Assembly (NCBI RefSeq): GCF_018760735.1
Contig: NZ_JAHHZN010000021.1
Location: 1-64,000 of the forward strand
Length of the DNA: 64,000 bases
Direction: 5' to 3'
From: Hymenobacter piscis
Lineage (GTDB): Bacteria; Bacteroidota; Bacteroidia; Cytophagales; Hymenobacteraceae
Of this stretch, positions 35,124-42,727 are shown piece by piece. The first letter of the stretch is position 1. Each line of letters starts with the position of its first letter. Position numbers and translations under genes: made by a program. The notes beneath the pieces are model-generated. The model saw only the letters and a program-made list of their open reading frames with translations, did not search any database and was not told where the DNA came from.

Positions 35124-35154
35124 ACTGCTTCCCGGCCGCTTGGCCCGAACGCAG

Positions 35155-35191
35155 AAAAAGCCCCGTCTGACAATTCAGACGGGGCTTTTTT
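35155..35191 (+). terminator. Rho-independent terminator of metK
   Basis: A perfect 16-bp stem (AAAAAGCCCCGTCTGA / TCAGACGGGGCTTTTT) with a 4-nt loop and T6 tail. The left A-run makes it able to serve the convergent hpf gene as well. Confidence 0.92.
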
Positions 35192-35236
35192 ATGGCTCAG
35201 CTACTGACTGAGAGCTCCTGGCTGGCAGCCAGCGAT

Positions 35237-35536
35237 TTAGTGGTTTACGAGTTTCTCTTTGTGTTTTACCAGCTGACGGCGCATGCACTCGTAGGCGGCG
35301 TCGGTGGCCGACTCGAACGTGGGCGCATCTTCCTGGCAGAAGAGCGTAGCGCCCGGTACGAGCAGCTTCACTTCCACTGTTTTGTTGGCGATACCGTCCT
35401 TATTGTTCAGCTTCAGAATCACTTCGCCTTCCGTGACGCGGTCATAGAAGGTTTCAAGTTTGTCGAGGCGTTTCTGGATGAAATCGAGCAGTTTTTGGTC
35501 AGCATCAAAGTGTACCGAATGCGTCTGTACTTTCAT
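35237..35536 (-). CDS. hpf: Ribosome hibernation promoting factor, short form
   Basis: The protein has 99 residues from the ATG at 35536 (MKVQTHSVHFDADQKLLDFI). It belongs to the HPF/RaiA (YfiA) family: a beta-alpha-beta fold that binds the decoding site of the 30S subunit and inactivates ribosomes during stress or stationary phase. YDRVTEGEVILKLNN, KTVEVKLLVPG and FESATDAAYECMRRQLVKHKEKL match the family. It lacks the C-terminal dimerisation domain of long HPF, as is usual in Bacteroidota. It follows xer after 35 bp in the rpsU-xer-hpf cluster. Confidence 0.93.
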   Translation of the reverse strand: MKVQTHSVHFDADQKLLDFIQKRLDKLETFYDRVTEGEVILKLNNKDGIANKTVEVKLLVPGATLFCQEDAPTFESATDAAYECMRRQLVKHKEKLVNH

Positions 35537-35571
35537 CGACTGGGGGGTTAAGGGTAAAAAAAGAAACAACA

Positions 35572-36459
35572 TCAGGCCTTGGGATGGGCCTTCTCAAAAA
35601 CCGACCGGAGCTTGTCGATGCTCAGGTGGGTATATACCTGCGTGGCCGCCAGGTTGGCGTGGCCCAGCAGTTCTTTAATGGCGTTTAAATCAGCTCCTTT
35701 ACTGAGCAGATGGGTGGCGAACGAGTGGCGCAGCACGTGAGGGTGCTGCTGGCCCGTGGCCGTGGTAATCTGGCTCAGATAGTGCTTTACGGTGCGGTAA
35801 ACAAACTTTTCGTAGAGCGATTCTCCTTTATCCGTAACGAGCAGGGCGCTGCCGGCGTTGCTGCCGGCGCCAAATTCCTGGTGCTGGCGGGCTATATAGC
35901 GTTCGAGCACTGTTAGCAGGCTGGGGTTGAGCGGTACGATGCGCTGCTTGTTGCCCTTGCCTGTTACGCGTACCGTGCGGCCGGGCAGGCTCAGGTCGGC
36001 GTGCCGGATGCCGATCAGTTCCGAGAGGCGGATGCCGGTGCCATAAAGCAGCTCCAGAATGAGCTGGTCGCGGACACCGGCAAAGGTGTCGGGAAAGTCA
36101 AAGGAGTTGAGCAGGCCGTTAAGGGCTTCTTCCGGCACGAAATCGGGCAGTTTCTTCGCCACTTTGGGCGACGTGATGCGAAGCATCGGGTTTTTCCCGA
36201 TCTGGCCGGTGCGCAGCAGATAGTTGTAGTAGGAGCGGAGGCAGGCAATTTTGCGGTTCACCGTGCGCGGGTCCCGCTGCTGCTGCATGAACTGCACTAC
36301 CCAGGACCGGATCAGGGTGTGGTCGGCCCGGGCCGGTTCGGCCAGCTCGTAGGTAGTCTGCAGAAACTCGGCAAACTGGCGCAGATCAGTCTGGTACGAT
36401 ACCACGGTGTGGGGGCTATAGCGCCGTTCGAACCGCAGATAATCAAAAAATAACTCCAT
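35572..36459 (-). CDS. xerC: Tyrosine recombinase, XerC/XerD type
   Basis: The protein has 295 residues from the ATG at 36459 (MELFFDYLRFERRYSPHTV). A SAM-like N-terminal domain (1-90) is followed by the catalytic domain with all family residues: R144 (GTGIRLSEL), K168 (VTGKGNKQR), H241 and R244 (HVLRHSFATH), H267 (LLGHANL) and nucleophile Y276 (TQVYTHLS). It resolves chromosome dimers at dif. Whether it is XerC or XerD is not settled by sequence; the position beside rpsU is typical for the Bacteroidota chromosomal enzyme. Transcription probably comes from the rpsU promoter through a terminator-like hairpin. Confidence 0.92.
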   Translation of the reverse strand: MELFFDYLRFERRYSPHTVVSYQTDLRQFAEFLQTTYELAEPARADHTLIRSWVVQFMQQQRDPRTVNRKIACLRSYYNYLLRTGQIGKNPMLRITSPKVAKKLPDFVPEEALNGLLNSFDFPDTFAGVRDQLILELLYGTGIRLSELIGIRHADLSLPGRTVRVTGKGNKQRIVPLNPSLLTVLERYIARQHQEFGAGSNAGSALLVTDKGESLYEKFVYRTVKHYLSQITTATGQQHPHVLRHSFATHLLSKGADLNAIKELLGHANLAATQVYTHLSIDKLRSVFEKAHPKA

Positions 36460-36536
36460 ACTTCGGGGTCGGCCCTGGGGGCCGCATACCCAATGTAGGG
36501 AATTCAAGGCAGGAAAAAAACCAAAGTGTGCGCACG

Positions 36537-36585
36537 CGAAAAACCCACCCGATTCATTTCCTGAGGGAAATCGGGTGGGTTTTCG
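36537..36585 (-). terminator. Hairpin between rpsU and xer
   Basis: ACCCACCCGATT (36543-36554) pairs with AATCGGGTGGGT (36569-36580), and on both sides there are A- or T-rich flanks. On the minus strand it comes 32 bp after rpsU. It probably ends most rpsU transcripts and lets a fraction continue into xer-hpf. Confidence 0.75.
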
Positions 36586-36616
36586 CTCGACCAAGGGCTA
36601 TGCCGTGGGCGTCGGA

Positions 36617-36817
36617 CTATTTCGGATCCGCGTCGGGACCGTAGGTCGCCAGCTTGTAGATAGCCTTCTGCTTCTGCTTGCGGTTGGTGATGGAGGGCTT
36701 CTGGAAGAAGGTGCGACGACGCAATTCTTTCAGAACGCCGGTGCGCTCGAATTTCTTCTTAAAGCGCTTGAGCGCACGGTCAACCGACTCGTTTTCTTTG
36801 ATTTGTACGATGATCAT
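36617..36817 (-). CDS. rpsU: 30S ribosomal protein bS21
   Basis: A 66-residue basic protein starting MIIVQIKENESVDRALKRFKKKFERTGVLKELRRR, the full bS21 signature. The tail (KQKQKAIYKLATYGPDADPK) is the lineage-typical extension. bS21 sits near the anti-Shine-Dalgarno sequence of 16S rRNA. In Bacteroidota it takes part in hiding that sequence, which agrees with the lack of Shine-Dalgarno signals in this window. It has the best promoter in the window, a hairpin downstream, and xer and hpf as followers. Confidence 0.98.
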   Translation of the reverse strand: MIIVQIKENESVDRALKRFKKKFERTGVLKELRRRTFFQKPSITNRKQKQKAIYKLATYGPDADPK

Positions 36818-36857
36818 ATCAGCAGTGAACTTGAGAATGCAAACCTGTGAAGGGCCG

Positions 36858-36889
36858 CAAAGATAATCACATATTCTGCGGATTCAAAA
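36858..36889 (-). promoter_or_regulatory. Promoter of rpsU (consensus Bacteroidota type)
   Basis: On the minus strand TTTTG (36889-36885), a 19-bp spacer and TATCTTTG (36865-36858) match TTTG-N19-TAnnTTTG exactly. The -7 box lies 40 bp before the rpsU ATG. Confidence 0.85.
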
Positions 36890-36892
36890 GAT

Positions 36893-36993
36893 AATCACAG
36901 ATGGTGCAGATAAAAGTAATGCCGCAGATTCGTTTTGCTAAAAGAAACGCAATCAAATCTGCGGCGTCACTTTTATCTGCACCATCTGTGATT
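36893..36993. repeat. Long inverted repeat, CACAG-TGGTGCAGAT family (copy 2)
   Basis: The 38-bp arms 36893-36930 and 36956-36993 pair with two mismatches (AATCACAGATGGTGCAGATA outermost). It shares the outer word and the inner CCGCAGATTCGTTTTG word with the repeat at 14687-14827. The right arm ends one base before the stop codon of the acyl-CoA dehydrogenase gene. Confidence 0.88.
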
Positions 36994-38133
36994 CTATTTG
37001 AGGATGGCGCGGGCAATCACGAGCTTCTGAATCTCGGAAGTGCCTTCGCCGATGGTGCAGAGTTTGGCGTCGCGGTAGTATTTCTCGGCGGGATAGTCCT
37101 TGGTGTAGCCGTAGCCCCCGAAAATCTGCACGCCTTCGTTGGCCACGCGCACGCTCACTTCGGAGGCGTACAGCTTGGCCATGGCCGACTCTAGGTTCAC
37201 GTTCAGACCCCGGTCCTTCATGTCGGCCGCCCGGTACGTGAGCAGGGAAGCCGCTTCAATTTCGGTGGCCATATCGGCCAGCTTGAAGCTGATACCCTGG
37301 AAGTTGCTGATGGGCTGGTTGAACTGGTGGCGCTCCTTGGAGTACTGCAGCGCGGCCTCGTAGGCCCCCTGGGCAATACCCAGGCTCAGGGCCGCAATGC
37401 TGATGCGGCCGCCATCGAGCACCTTCAGCGCCTGCACAAAACCGTCGCCGACCTGGCCAATTACGTTCTCCTTGGGCACCCGGCAGTCGGTGAAGATGAG
37501 TTCGGTGGTTTCCGAAGCCCGCATGCCCAGTTTGTCCTCCTTGCGGCCCGCCTCAAAACCGGGGGTGCCGCGCTCAATGATAAAGGCCGTCATACCCCGC
37601 GAGTCGCCGACTTCGCCGGTCCGGGCAATAACGACGGCCACGTTGCCGGTTTTGCCGTGGGTAATGAAGTTCTTGGCGCCGTTGAGCACGTAGTGGTCGC
37701 CATCTTCCACGGCCACGGTGCGCATGTTGCCGGCATCGGAGCCGGTGTTGGGCTCCGTGAGGCCCCAGGCCCCGATCCACTCCCCGGAAGCCAGTTTGGG
37801 CAGGTACTTGTGCTTCTGCTCTTCGGAGGCGTGCTGCAGAATATGGCCCGTGCACAGGGAGTTGTGCGCAGCCATGCTCAGGCCAATGCTGCCATCAATT
37901 TTGGAGAGCTCAGCAATGGCCGTCACGTATTCTACGTACCCAAAGCCGGCCCCGCCGTACTCCTGGGGCACCAGCACACCCATCAGACCCAGTTCTCCCA
38001 GTTTGTGGAAGACGTCTTTCGGAAATTCCTGCGACTCATCCCACTGCATCATGTGGGGCTTGATGTGTTGGGCGCCGAAGTCGCGCACCATCTGGGCAAT
38101 CATGGTCTGATTTTCAGTAGCTACCAGTTCCAT
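36994..38133 (-). CDS. Acyl-CoA dehydrogenase
   Basis: The protein has 379 residues from the ATG at 38133 (MELVATENQTMIAQMVRDF). This FAD enzyme forms the alpha-beta double bond of acyl-CoA in beta-oxidation or branched-chain amino-acid breakdown. Signatures are VPQEYGGAGFGYVEYVTAIAEL, WGLTEPNTGSDAG (FAD contact), QGAYEAALQYSKERHQFNQPI and GGYGYTKDYPAEKYYRDAKLCTIGEGTSEIQ. The catalytic base is probably the Glu in IGEGTSE's upstream region typical of short-chain types, but the residue was not fixed here. The chain-length preference is unknown. The long frame upstream of 38133 is non-coding. Confidence 0.95.
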   Translation of the reverse strand: MELVATENQTMIAQMVRDFGAQHIKPHMMQWDESQEFPKDVFHKLGELGLMGVLVPQEYGGAGFGYVEYVTAIAELSKIDGSIGLSMAAHNSLCTGHILQHASEEQKHKYLPKLASGEWIGAWGLTEPNTGSDAGNMRTVAVEDGDHYVLNGAKNFITHGKTGNVAVVIARTGEVGDSRGMTAFIIERGTPGFEAGRKEDKLGMRASETTELIFTDCRVPKENVIGQVGDGFVQALKVLDGGRISIAALSLGIAQGAYEAALQYSKERHQFNQPISNFQGISFKLADMATEIEAASLLTYRAADMKDRGLNVNLESAMAKLYASEVSVRVANEGVQIFGGYGYTKDYPAEKYYRDAKLCTIGEGTSEIQKLVIARAILK

Positions 38134-38211
38134 AGGGGTGGGGGTGGGATTGGTGGGAATCAAGAAGGGGGCAGATTGGCGTAAAACGCCGCGGCCCGGA
38201 TTTTGGGTCCG

Positions 38212-38219
38212 CGAAAGTA
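38212..38219 (-). promoter_or_regulatory. -7 box of the acyl-CoA dehydrogenase promoter
   Basis: TACTTTCG on the minus strand, 78 bp before the ATG, resembles TAnnTTTG with one mismatch. A TTG lies 16 bp further upstream (38238-38236). Confidence 0.45.
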
Positions 38220-38272
38220 CGATTTTAAGGCCGCACAAGCCAGTACAGGATTCCGGCTTACGCGGGATGTTA

Positions 38273-38304
38273 TTTTGAAAGAGGCGGGTAATTCGGTTTC
38301 TTTG
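38273..38304 (+). promoter_or_regulatory. Promoter of the polysaccharide export operon
   Basis: TTTTG (38273-38277), exactly 19 bp, then TTTCTTTG (38297-38304): the Bacteroidota pattern with one mismatch in the -7 box. It leaves a leader of about 75 nt before the first gene. Confidence 0.6.
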
Positions 38305-38387
38305 ATGGTTTTTAGGCAAATACTGCCCTGTCCTACAGGCAAAATACGCCCCAATTTTCTACCTGAATCCGGTCTGGGCCGGTCTGC

Positions 38388-39341
38388 ATGCATAAATTCC
38401 TCTCTCGCCGCCTCTTGTTTTTGTGGTTGCTGTGCGCCCCGGCCGCTCTGTTGTTGGGCTCCTGTGCCACTGCCCGGGTGCACCAGCAGAACATTTTGTT
38501 TCGTACGGACGGAGCTGGCCGTATCGATACAGCCAGATTGCGGGATGTAGTGAACCGTGCGGAGCGAAACTATATTATTCAGCCTAACGATTATCTGGAG
38601 GTGCGGCTCTACACCAACGAGGGCGAACGAATCCTGGACCCCAACGGTGAACTCTTCTTTGGTAACCGTACTGGAAATGCCGGTGGAGCCAGCACTATCC
38701 GTCAATCAGCAGGTATTGGTCGACAAGGCCAGCAAGGCCAGCAGCAAAATCAGCAGCAAAATCAGCAGGGGCAAGGAAATACAGTATTTCTGGTGCAGCA
38801 CGACGGTATTGTACGGTTGCCGATGGTGAACTATCAGCGCCTAGCAGGCCTTACGCTGCTCCAGGCCGACAGCCTGCTGCAAACCAAGTATACCGAGTTC
38901 TACAAAGGTGTATTCGTGACGACGCGGGTGACCAATAACCGCATCGTAGTACTGGGGGCTCTTTCCGGTGGTTCCGGTCAGGTTATCCAGATGTTCAACG
39001 ATAACATGACCTTGCTGGAGGTGCTGGCCAGTGCCGGTGGTATCGAAGGTGCCTTCGTCGGAACCAGTGGCACAGGCCGGGCCGGCCGGGCCGATAATAT
39101 CCGCCTGATTCGGGGCAATTTGAAGAACCCTCAGGTTCAACTTATTGACCTGACCACCATTGACGGAATGCGGCGAGCCAATCTGCAGGTGGAACCCAAC
39201 GATATTATATATGTTGAGCCTATCCGGCGGCCTTTCTACGAAGGTCTACAGGATATAACGCCTTTGTTCGGGCTCCTTGGGGGCATTGCGTCCGTGGTGA
39301 GTACTATTTATCTTGTTTCGCGCCTTTCGGGCGGCAACTAA
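38388..39341 (+). CDS. Wza-like polysaccharide export lipoprotein
   Basis: A 317-residue protein with a lipoprotein signal (FLWLLCAPAALLLGSC, lipobox LLGSC). It has a Poly_export domain (about 55-170: NYIIQPNDYLEVRLYT ... IVRLPMVNYQRLAGLTLLQADSLL) followed by an SLBB-like segment (VTNNRIVVLGALSGGSGQVIQMFNDNMTLLEVLASAGG) and a C-terminal hydrophobic helix (LFGLLGGIASVVSTIYLVS). It should form the outer-membrane channel of capsule or exopolysaccharide export. Unusually, a Gln/Asn/Gly-rich run of about 25 residues (about 108-133) splits the export domain. The kinase gene follows after 26 bp. Confidence 0.92.
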   Translation: MHKFLSRRLLFLWLLCAPAALLLGSCATARVHQQNILFRTDGAGRIDTARLRDVVNRAERNYIIQPNDYLEVRLYTNEGERILDPNGELFFGNRTGNAGGASTIRQSAGIGRQGQQGQQQNQQQNQQGQGNTVFLVQHDGIVRLPMVNYQRLAGLTLLQADSLLQTKYTEFYKGVFVTTRVTNNRIVVLGALSGGSGQVIQMFNDNMTLLEVLASAGGIEGAFVGTSGTGRAGRADNIRLIRGNLKNPQVQLIDLTTIDGMRRANLQVEPNDIIYVEPIRRPFYEGLQDITPLFGLLGGIASVVSTIYLVSRLSGGN

Positions 39342-39367
39342 GAATTTTTTCTCTGACAACTACCCGA

Positions 39368-41821
39368 ATGGCGGCAAAGGAAGACGCAGAACTGGAAGAA
39401 CTTATCCGCAGTGCCGGAGGAGAACCGGAAGAAGAAAGTGACGGGGGAGGACTGGATTTAACGACCCTACTAACAGTTGCCCGCCGCAGCCTGCCCTGGA
39501 TGATAGTGCTGATGGTATTGGGAGTAACGGCGGCGTGGCTGTATTTGCGCTATACTCCTTCGGTTTATAAGTCTACTTCCACACTTAAGATTGATGAAAA
39601 GTCGGAGGCGGGCGTATTGGGTCTGGAAGGATTAGGAGGAGCAATTGAGCAAAAGCAGTCCATCAACAAACTCTCGGGAGAAATCGAGATAATTAAGTCG
39701 GATATCATCTATCGGCGCCTTAAAGATTCTTTGGATCTGGACGTTAATTACTACGTTCAGGGCACCGTGCTGGAAACTGAATTGTATGGTTTATCGCCCT
39801 TTGTGGTCGCCTATGAATCTAGTGATGGAAGTGTTTTCGATCAGAAGATAGCTCTGCGCTTCGTATCGCCTACGACTTTTGAACTGACCTTGCCAGAGGC
39901 ATTAGGAGGAGCAGAACAGCAGCAGCTATTTGACCAGCCCTTCAATGCTGCGGGCTTCCGGTTTACCGTGCGGAAAACGGCTTTTTACAATGAGGCGGCA
40001 CTCGACGGCCAGTATTCTTTTGTAGTCAACAGTAATAGCGCGCTGAATAACTATTTCAATACCAACCTGCTCATCGATATCGTGAATGCTGATGCCAACA
40101 CCATCAGTATTTCGTTCACTGACCGCAACCCTGCCAAAGCCCGGGATATTGTGAATGCCATTGATTCCGTTTATCTGCAGGAAAAGCTGGAGAATAAGCG
40201 TGAGCAGGCGGCGCGCGCCATGCGCTACATCAGCGAGCAACTCGGCGACAACAACCAGAAGCTCAGCCGGGCGGAGGAAAATATGGGCAACTTCGTGAAG
40301 CGGGCCGGCACCTACGATGTCAAGGGGGACGTCGGGCAGATTACCACTGCGCTACAGGAACTCGAACAGGAGCGTGCTGTATTGCAGGAGCAGGTCACGA
40401 TGATGAACGACCTGGCTCAACTGATTGAGCAGGAGAGACTAACGGATCGGGCGGATGGGGACGTGATGCAAAGCATTCCGGCCCTGGCCGAAGTGAAGGA
40501 TGCCCAGTTAGTGGAACGCATTACACAACTGAGTGATGCGCAACTGGACTTGAAGCGCACTTTGCTTTCCTACCAGCCGGGGGCCACGCTGGCCGTACAG
40601 GCCAAGGAGCAAACCGTTGCTGATCTGAAAAGAATTGTGCGGCAACTACTGCGCAAAAACCAGCAGCTAATTATAGGGCAGGAGGCCAAGCTCCGCAGCA
40701 AGCGCGCGGAACTGGAAAACGAGCTCCGGCAGTTGCCTGATAAATACACTGAACAAACCCGGCTGCAACGTCCGCTCGAATTGTACGAAAAGTACAACCT
40801 CATGATGATGGAAAGGCAGATGGAGTTTGGCATATCCATGGCTGGGGCAACGGCTGACTTTCAGATTCTGTCACCCGCCAGCCCGGCTGTGCCTATTTCT
40901 CCTATAAAAACCATGGTTTATGCCATTGGTCTGGCAGTGGGCATATTACTGGGGCTGGGGCTTATTGCGGTGCGGTATCTTCTGCACAACACGGTAACCA
41001 ACATCCGCGAGCTGGAACGGAACACGCATGCTTCGGTGCTGGGAGTCATTCCTACGTATGACAAGGAGAAAATGGCCGTGTCGAAACTGGTGGTGGACCG
41101 TAACCCCAAATCGGCCCTTTCCGAGGCTATTCGCTCCATCCGGACCAACCTGGAGTTTGTAGCTACCTCCAAGAAAAAACGGCTGATTTCCATCACTTCT
41201 ACTATCAGCGGGGAAGGCAAAACCTTCGTCACTGTCAACTTGGCCGGTATTATTGCAGCTTCGGATCAACGGGTCGTGATTCTGGATCTGGACATGCGCA
41301 AGCCCAAAGTCAACCTGGCCTTTGATGCTGAAAATACGAAGGGCGTAAGTACAATCCTGATTGAGAAGCACACTTGGCAGGAATGCCTGCAGCATACCAG
41401 CATTCCGACCCTCGACTTTATTTCCGCCGGTCCGACGCCTCCTAACCCTTCGGAGCTGATCCTGAGTCCGAACTTCGATGAGCTGATTAGTCAGCTACAT
41501 CAGCAGTACGATGTGGTGATGATTGATACGCCGCCGGTTGGTTTGGTGACGGATGGCATCCTGATCATGCGCAAAGCCGATGTGCCGATTTATATCGTGC
41601 GGGCCAACTACTCCAAAAAGTCGTTTCTGAAAAACGTCAACAAGCTCATGCGCACCAACGGCTTCACGAAGCTGACCACTATTCTGAATGATGCGCAGAC
41701 CACGGGCGGTTACGGCTACGGGTATGGCTACGGATATGGCTACGGGTACGGACAGGGATACTACGACGAAGACACGACTCCCAAAGGGCTGTTCGGCCGG
41801 TTGCGGAAGCGCATCTCCTGA
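39368..41821 (+). CDS. Wzc-like tyrosine autokinase and polysaccharide co-polymerase
   Basis: An 817-residue inner-membrane protein. TM1 is at about 43-60 (PWMIVLMVLGVTAAWLYL), then a Wzz-type periplasmic domain with long coiled coils (about 250-490), then TM2 at about 515-535 (MVYAIGLAVGILLGLGLIAV). The cytoplasmic BY-kinase has Walker A STISGEGKTFVTVN (about 610), Walker A' VILDLDMRKPK (about 640) and Walker B VVMIDTPP. The tail holds a tyrosine cluster made of repeated Gly-Tyr pairs (about 779-798), the autophosphorylation site of the family. The kinase cycle controls polymer length and export together with the phosphatase encoded next. Confidence 0.94.
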   Translation: MAAKEDAELEELIRSAGGEPEEESDGGGLDLTTLLTVARRSLPWMIVLMVLGVTAAWLYLRYTPSVYKSTSTLKIDEKSEAGVLGLEGLGGAIEQKQSINKLSGEIEIIKSDIIYRRLKDSLDLDVNYYVQGTVLETELYGLSPFVVAYESSDGSVFDQKIALRFVSPTTFELTLPEALGGAEQQQLFDQPFNAAGFRFTVRKTAFYNEAALDGQYSFVVNSNSALNNYFNTNLLIDIVNADANTISISFTDRNPAKARDIVNAIDSVYLQEKLENKREQAARAMRYISEQLGDNNQKLSRAEENMGNFVKRAGTYDVKGDVGQITTALQELEQERAVLQEQVTMMNDLAQLIEQERLTDRADGDVMQSIPALAEVKDAQLVERITQLSDAQLDLKRTLLSYQPGATLAVQAKEQTVADLKRIVRQLLRKNQQLIIGQEAKLRSKRAELENELRQLPDKYTEQTRLQRPLELYEKYNLMMMERQMEFGISMAGATADFQILSPASPAVPISPIKTMVYAIGLAVGILLGLGLIAVRYLLHNTVTNIRELERNTHASVLGVIPTYDKEKMAVSKLVVDRNPKSALSEAIRSIRTNLEFVATSKKKRLISITSTISGEGKTFVTVNLAGIIAASDQRVVILDLDMRKPKVNLAFDAENTKGVSTILIEKHTWQECLQHTSIPTLDFISAGPTPPNPSELILSPNFDELISQLHQQYDVVMIDTPPVGLVTDGILIMRKADVPIYIVRANYSKKSFLKNVNKLMRTNGFTKLTTILNDAQTTGGYGYGYGYGYGYGYGQGYYDEDTTPKGLFGRLRKRIS
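41706..41762 (+). repeat. In-gene tandem repeat coding for Gly-Tyr pairs
   Basis: About nine 6-bp units of the form GGNTAY (GGCTAC, GGGTAT, GGATAT and so on) with a partial 12-bp higher period. They encode the tyrosine cluster of the kinase tail. Changes in unit number keep the frame. Confidence 0.8.
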
Positions 41822-41838
41822 TTCTGTCGGCTCTTTAG

Positions 41839-42600
41839 ATGTCTTTTTTTCAGAAACTCTTCCAGCGGGACAAAGCCCCGGCAGTTCCGGCGTCGTTGGC
41901 GGCGTTGGGCACGGACATGCACTCCCACTTGCTGCCCGGCCTGGACGATGGGGCTGAAACCTTAGACCAATCGGTAGCGCTGGTGCGGCAATTGCAGGAC
42001 CTGGGCTACCACAAGCTGATCATGACGCCCCACATTATGGGCGACTTCTACCGCAACACCCCCGAAGGCATCCGGGGGGCCCTGGCTGCCTTACGGCAAG
42101 CGGCCGCAACGGCCGGGATTACGGGAATGCAGCTGGAGTGCGCAGCGGAGTATTACCTGGATGAGAGCTTCGGGCAGCGCCTGGAGAACCAGCAGGAGTT
42201 GCTCACGTTTGGGGGCGAACAGCGGCTCGTGCTGGTTGAAACCTCTTACATCAACGAGCCCTTCAACCTGGCCGAAACCATCTTCAACCTGAAGGCGGCC
42301 GGGTACCAGCCGGTGCTGGCCCACCCCGAGCGCTACACGTATTTGTACGGCCGGTTTGAGGAACTTGTGCGCATCCGGCAGGAAGGCGTATTGCTGCAGG
42401 TCAATCTGAACTCGATAACCGGTTATTATTCGGCCGGGGCAAAACGGGTTGCGGAGAAACTCATTGACGGTGGATTGGTTGACCTGCTGGGCACGGACAC
42501 CCACCACCTCAAACACCTGGATACCTTGCGCAACAAAGTGCTGGCCAGTCCTTACCTGGCAAAGGCTCTGGCCCTGCCACTACTGAATAATACGCTCTAG
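41839..42600 (+). CDS. CpsB/YwqE-type protein-tyrosine phosphatase (PHP fold)
   Basis: A 253-residue cytoplasmic enzyme that removes phosphate from the tyrosine cluster of BY-kinases, closing the kinase cycle. PHP-fold metal ligands are visible: GTDMHSHLLPGLDDG, IMTPHIMG, ECAAEYYLDE, VLAHPERYTYL and LLGTDTHHLKH. The start MSFFQKLFQR lies 17 bp after the kinase stop codon, so the two are almost certainly in one transcript. It is manganese-dependent in characterised relatives. Confidence 0.94.
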   Translation: MSFFQKLFQRDKAPAVPASLAALGTDMHSHLLPGLDDGAETLDQSVALVRQLQDLGYHKLIMTPHIMGDFYRNTPEGIRGALAALRQAAATAGITGMQLECAAEYYLDESFGQRLENQQELLTFGGEQRLVLVETSYINEPFNLAETIFNLKAAGYQPVLAHPERYTYLYGRFEELVRIRQEGVLLQVNLNSITGYYSAGAKRVAEKLIDGGLVDLLGTDTHHLKHLDTLRNKVLASPYLAKALALPLLNNTL

Positions 42601-42727
42601 CAACTGCTTGCAGCCGCTCATCATCCCCAGTAGAGTCTGCGCAGCAGGAAGGAACGTGTTTGCTTGCGGGCAGGCTGCCACCCCAAGGGCCTGCGAAAAC
42701 GAAAAGGCAACCTCGAAAAACGAAAGC

